A model generated the notes under the pieces. That model was given only the letters and a program-made list of their open reading frames with translations, was not told the origin of the DNA and searched no databases. Below are positions 6,252 to 8,733 of a stretch of DNA of 8,733 nucleotides, piece after piece. Position 1 is the stretch's first letter. Each line of letters opens with the position of its first letter. Source of the stretch: Sulfurimonas sp. UBA6014 (GTDB lineage: Bacteria; Campylobacterota; Campylobacteria; Campylobacterales; Sulfurimonadaceae); assembly GCA_002428085.1 (NCBI GenBank), contig DJAA01000073.1:419-9151 (forward strand), given 5' to 3'. The position numbers were made by a program, and so were the translations under genes.

Positions 6252-7496
6252 ATGAACAGAATTTTAATCATTGAAGATAACAAAACACTGGCAAAACTTA
6301 TGGCAAGAAAAATACATTCAGAGTTGGCAATGGAGGTCGATGTTGCTTACCAACTCTCTGAGGCAAAACTTTTTCTGCACAAATATGAGTATTTTCTTGT
6401 TTTAAGCGACTTAAATTTACCCGACGCACCCAATGGCGAAGTGGTCGATTACCTTTTAAAAAAAGGGGGCCGTGTTATCGTTCTAAGTGGCAATGTAGAC
6501 AAATCGTTGCGACAAGTCTTGATGAAAAAAAACATCATAGACTATGTCACAAAAGGGGGAGTTGATGATATCCACTATATCCTTGGCATTATCCAAAGAC
6601 TCCATAAAAATCAACAGCATAAAGTTTTAGTCGTGGATGACTCCATGGTGATTCGAAAACAAATGAAAACCATGCTCGAAAACCTCTTGTTTGAGGTGCT
6701 CACAGTCGCTCATGGAGAAGAAGCTTTAGGGATGATAGCGAGCCATCCTGATATTAGCTTAGTGCTCACCGACTACAATATGCCAGTCATGGACGGGCTG
6801 GAACTCACCCGTGAAATTCGCAAAACGCATGGCAAAAATGACCTCGGCATCATCGCCATCTCTTCAAACGAAAACGATGAAATCATCGCCATGTTTTTGA
6901 AACACGGTGCCAATGACTACATCAAAAAACCATTTTCCAAAGAGGAGTTTTCATGCCGCATAAACAACTCCATAGAAGCCCTTGAAAACATTCACATCAT
7001 CACAAACCACGCAAACAGAGACTTTTTAAGTGGACTTTATAACCGCAGATATTTCTACAAAGATGCAGAGACATATTTTAAACGTGCCCTTGAAGAGGGA
7101 GAGGGTTTTGCTATCGCCATGATAGACATCGACGGATTTAAAAAAATAAACGACGCATACGGTCATGACGCAGGTGATAAAGTCATAGGAAATATCTCGA
7201 ACATTTTAAGAGCAAATACCTCTGAAAATGACATAGTCTCCCGTTTCAACGGCGGAGAATTTTGTATACTGCTCAAAAATACCACCCCACATGAGGCGAT
7301 GGCTACCTTTGAAAAACTAAGAAAAAAAGGAGAAAAATCACTCGTCTTAACTGAAAAAGGCGAAGAGATACGTTTTAGCATCTCCATAGGTGTCGCTCTC
7401 AATTTTGAAAACACCCTCGATGAGACCATAAACCAAGCAGACCTCATGCTCTACAACGCAAAACAAAACGGCAAAAACCAAATCGCCTCCAACTAA
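6252..7496 (+). CDS. Response regulator with two receiver domains and a divergent GGDEF domain (CbrR-like)
   Basis: This cytoplasmic 414-residue protein has three domains. Receiver 1 (about 1-118) has the acid pair Glu8/Asp9, phospho-acceptor Asp53 in LSDLNLP, Ser79 and Lys101. Receiver 2 (about 122-245) has Asp129/Asp130, Asp174 in LTDYNMPVMDG, Ser204 and Lys226 in KKPF. The GGDEF domain (about 255-414) has DFLSGLYNRRYF, the metal-binding strand MIDIDGFKKIN (290-300) and YGHDAGDKV (303-311). The signature, however, reads RFNGGEF (331-337) instead of R-Y-G-G-D/E-E-F: the first Gly is Asn and the acid at position three is Gly. The inhibitory I-site RxxD reads SEND (324-327), losing the Arg. 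Diguanylate cyclase activity is therefore doubtful, and the domain may bind nucleotide or act only as an output platform. The architecture and length match CbrR of Campylobacter jejuni, a bile-resistance regulator; orthology is likely but not shown. No histidine kinase gene is adjacent. Confidence 0.9.
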   Translation: MNRILIIEDNKTLAKLMARKIHSELAMEVDVAYQLSEAKLFLHKYEYFLVLSDLNLPDAPNGEVVDYLLKKGGRVIVLSGNVDKSLRQVLMKKNIIDYVTKGGVDDIHYILGIIQRLHKNQQHKVLVVDDSMVIRKQMKTMLENLLFEVLTVAHGEEALGMIASHPDISLVLTDYNMPVMDGLELTREIRKTHGKNDLGIIAISSNENDEIIAMFLKHGANDYIKKPFSKEEFSCRINNSIEALENIHIITNHANRDFLSGLYNRRYFYKDAETYFKRALEEGEGFAIAMIDIDGFKKINDAYGHDAGDKVIGNISNILRANTSENDIVSRFNGGEFCILLKNTTPHEAMATFEKLRKKGEKSLVLTEKGEEIRFSISIGVALNFENTLDETINQADLMLYNAKQNGKNQIASN

Positions 7497-7512
7497 ACTA
7501 CTCTACGCAAGT

Positions 7513-7534
7513 GCGGCTTTTAGCGTCGCTTTTT
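7513..7534 (+). terminator. Possible short intrinsic terminator after the response regulator
   Basis: GCGGC (7513-7517) pairs with GTCGC (7525-7529), including one G-U pair, around a 7-nt loop, and is followed directly by five T (7530-7534). It lies 16 nt past the regulator stop. The 5-bp stem is short, so strength is uncertain. The T-run overlaps the stop codon of the converging gene at 7533-7535. On the minus strand there is no T-run after the hairpin, so it would act in the plus direction only. Confidence 0.45.
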
Positions 7535-8669
7535 ACTCTAAAACAATCACTTCCCCAAAAGGAACCGCTTCTTCTTTTGGGCTTATCCACTTCACATGGT
7601 AGCTCGGCGCAACAAGCGGGAACTTCCCCTCCAGATCTGTAAAATACAGCAAAAGTTTTGTATCTTGAAGCTCTTCTTCTATAAACGAAAATACTGCTCT
7701 AAAGTCCGTTGCGCCGCCTCCAACAAGCGGACACTCCAGAGTGTCTCCGCTGTAAAAAGTTCGCTGCGTTTGTATCTTGTCATCGCAAACAAGCAAAGTT
7801 ATCTCATAGTTTCCCACTAAACTCATCAAAAAATTTATCTCACTCAAAAACTCGTTTAAAAGCTGCTCATCCACCGAAGCTGAACTGTCAACTGCTATGA
7901 CTAACTTCAATCTATTGCTCACACAAGAGGGCAAATAAATACCCAAATACAAAAACTTTTTACTCGGCGGGATGAGCATATAATCGTCTTTGTGAAACCT
8001 ATCTATGGCAACTTTGAGCTCCTCTCGCCAGTCGATTTTTCCAAAGTTTTCCAGCGTAAAAAACCGCTCTATTGCCTTTGGAGCCTCCCCTTTTTTCACC
8101 TCACCCGCCAAAAGGCTTATGGCTTCTTCCGCCCACAACTGCTCTTGAAGTATTGCTTCTTGGAGTTCCTCTTGTGTTTGCTCAGGTCTCTCTTTTTGCG
8201 TCTCGTCCGTGTTTTTTTGAACATCCTCTGAGTCATCTGCTTCGTACTCTAAGTTGTCTTCTTGACGAATCATGTCGCTTTTAAGTTCTTCATAAATCTC
8301 TTCGGCGTACATCCCGCGAAATCGGACTCTGTACTGCGCACCGTAGGGTAACTCCAAGCCGTTTTCAACAAGCATATCATTAATAGCCATATCCGTAGCC
8401 ATCTGCCAAAGCCAGCCGCTGCGCTTTTTTTTGCGACTCTCATGAGAGAGCGTTTTATGCATTGCCCCGTTTGCCAACATGAACTCTATTTCACCTATCT
8501 CAAGCGCGCGCAAATAGTCATCGTTATACTCAAGCGTTTTGCCATCACACTTAAAAGCTTCAATATTGTCGTTTACAACCAGCTCAAGTTTAGAAGCAAG
8601 CGTTCCAAAATAAGGGTAATCGACTAAAAGTTTGGCTTTGGCTTGGGAGATTTTTTTATCTATTGGCAT
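7533..8669 (-). CDS. VWA-like (DUF2201) protein with a degenerate metallopeptidase-like N-terminal domain
   Basis: A 378-residue cytoplasmic protein with no signal peptide or membrane segment. The N-terminal part (about 1-130) resembles the DUF2201 putative metallopeptidase domain, with WLWQMATDMAINDMLVENG (86-104) and the region after it. Its HExxH zinc motif reads NGAMH (67-71); the downstream His76 remains. A charged, Glu/Gln-rich linker (about 134-182) follows, probably helical. The C-terminal half (about 212-378) is a VWA-like domain with a complete metal-ion-dependent adhesion site: DSSAS (261-265), Thr321 in GGGATDF, and Asp345 in YFTDLEG. In many bacteria such proteins are encoded beside a MoxR-type AAA+ ATPase and are thought to act as its substrate adaptor. 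The gene upstream on this strand lies beyond the right edge and cannot be checked. The ATG at 8669 has AGGA seven bases upstream. The exact function is unknown. Confidence 0.82.
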   Translation of the reverse strand: MPIDKKISQAKAKLLVDYPYFGTLASKLELVVNDNIEAFKCDGKTLEYNDDYLRALEIGEIEFMLANGAMHKTLSHESRKKKRSGWLWQMATDMAINDMLVENGLELPYGAQYRVRFRGMYAEEIYEELKSDMIRQEDNLEYEADDSEDVQKNTDETQKERPEQTQEELQEAILQEQLWAEEAISLLAGEVKKGEAPKAIERFFTLENFGKIDWREELKVAIDRFHKDDYMLIPPSKKFLYLGIYLPSCVSNRLKLVIAVDSSASVDEQLLNEFLSEINFLMSLVGNYEITLLVCDDKIQTQRTFYSGDTLECPLVGGGATDFRAVFSFIEEELQDTKLLLYFTDLEGKFPLVAPSYHVKWISPKEEAVPFGEVIVLE

Positions 8670-8702
8670 GTGGAAGTCCTAATAATGAGACTGGGCTCTT
8701 CT

Positions 8703-8733
8703 CGTCATTGCGAGCGAAGCGCGGCAGTCTATT
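8703..8733. repeat. Partial dispersed palindromic repeat at right edge
   Basis: The segment begins CGTCATTGCGAGCGAAGCGC and continues with GGCAGTCT to the edge. It is very close to the GTCATTGCGAGCGAAGCG-AAGCAATCT core known from intergenic palindromic repeats in many unrelated bacterial genomes, where a mirrored half ending CTCGCAATGAC normally follows within a few dozen bases. Only the left half is in the window, so the palindrome cannot be confirmed here. It is more GC-rich than its surroundings and begins 34 bases upstream of the VWA gene start, separating that gene from whatever precedes it. Confidence 0.6.

Noticed and set aside
7163..7447. A 94-codon minus-strand open frame
   Set aside because: It is antisense to the GGDEF domain, whose codons are clearly the conserved ones.
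7992..8284. Plus-strand frames of 70-79 codons inside the VWA gene
   Set aside because: They are antisense to the charged linker and neighbouring segments; their hydrophobic, Leu-rich look comes from complementing Glu/Lys codons.
1..8733. CRISPR array, tRNA/rRNA, transposase or toxin-antitoxin pair
   Set aside because: I looked across both strands and saw no regularly spaced repeats, no tRNA-like cloverleaf, and no protein of these kinds.

Overview
The window looks like a chromosomal stretch from a Campylobacterota bacterium, most like the Sulfurimonas/Sulfuricurvum side of the group. The grounds are the low-to-moderate GC, a 198-residue AhpC with cysteines at 49 and 169 as in Helicobacter, a 414-residue REC-REC-GGDEF regulator with the architecture of Campylobacter CbrR, a chemoreceptor fragment of epsilonproteobacterial type, and promoters built around an extended -10 box without a clear -35. 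The genus is inferred, not proven.

Layout. Positions 1-3796 (minus strand) hold a tightly overlapping operon zwf-pgl-edd, the first three steps from glucose 6-phosphate into the Entner-Doudoroff route: oxidation to the lactone, hydrolysis to 6-phosphogluconate, dehydration to KDPG. The edd gene runs off the left edge, so any eda or glk beyond it cannot be seen. A 191-bp divergent intergenic region (3797-3987) carries candidate promoters for zwf and for ahpC (3988-4584, plus strand), a 2-Cys peroxiredoxin. Positions 4585-4931 hold no intact gene, but contain an overlapping hairpin set and the remnant of a chemoreceptor sensor domain. A PIF1-like helicase (4932-6206, minus) is divergent from a REC-REC-GGDEF response regulator (6252-7496, plus), with only 45 bp between them. 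A VWA/DUF2201-type protein (7533-8669, minus) converges on the regulator, with a short terminator-like hairpin between. The right edge is the first half of a dispersed palindromic repeat.

How the genes work together. Only zwf-pgl-edd is a clear functional unit; it yields NAD(P)H as well as KDPG. The neighbouring peroxiredoxin consumes reductant, but a functional link is only suggestive. The other genes look like independent housekeeping or regulatory loci.

I found no CRISPR array, RNA gene, insertion sequence, or clear new multi-gene system. The most notable signals are two proteins whose signature catalytic motifs are altered while the folds look intact: the GGDEF domain (NGGEF, with the I-site Arg lost) and the DUF2201 metallopeptidase-like domain (HExxH replaced by NGAMH). 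A decayed chemoreceptor and the edge repeat come next.
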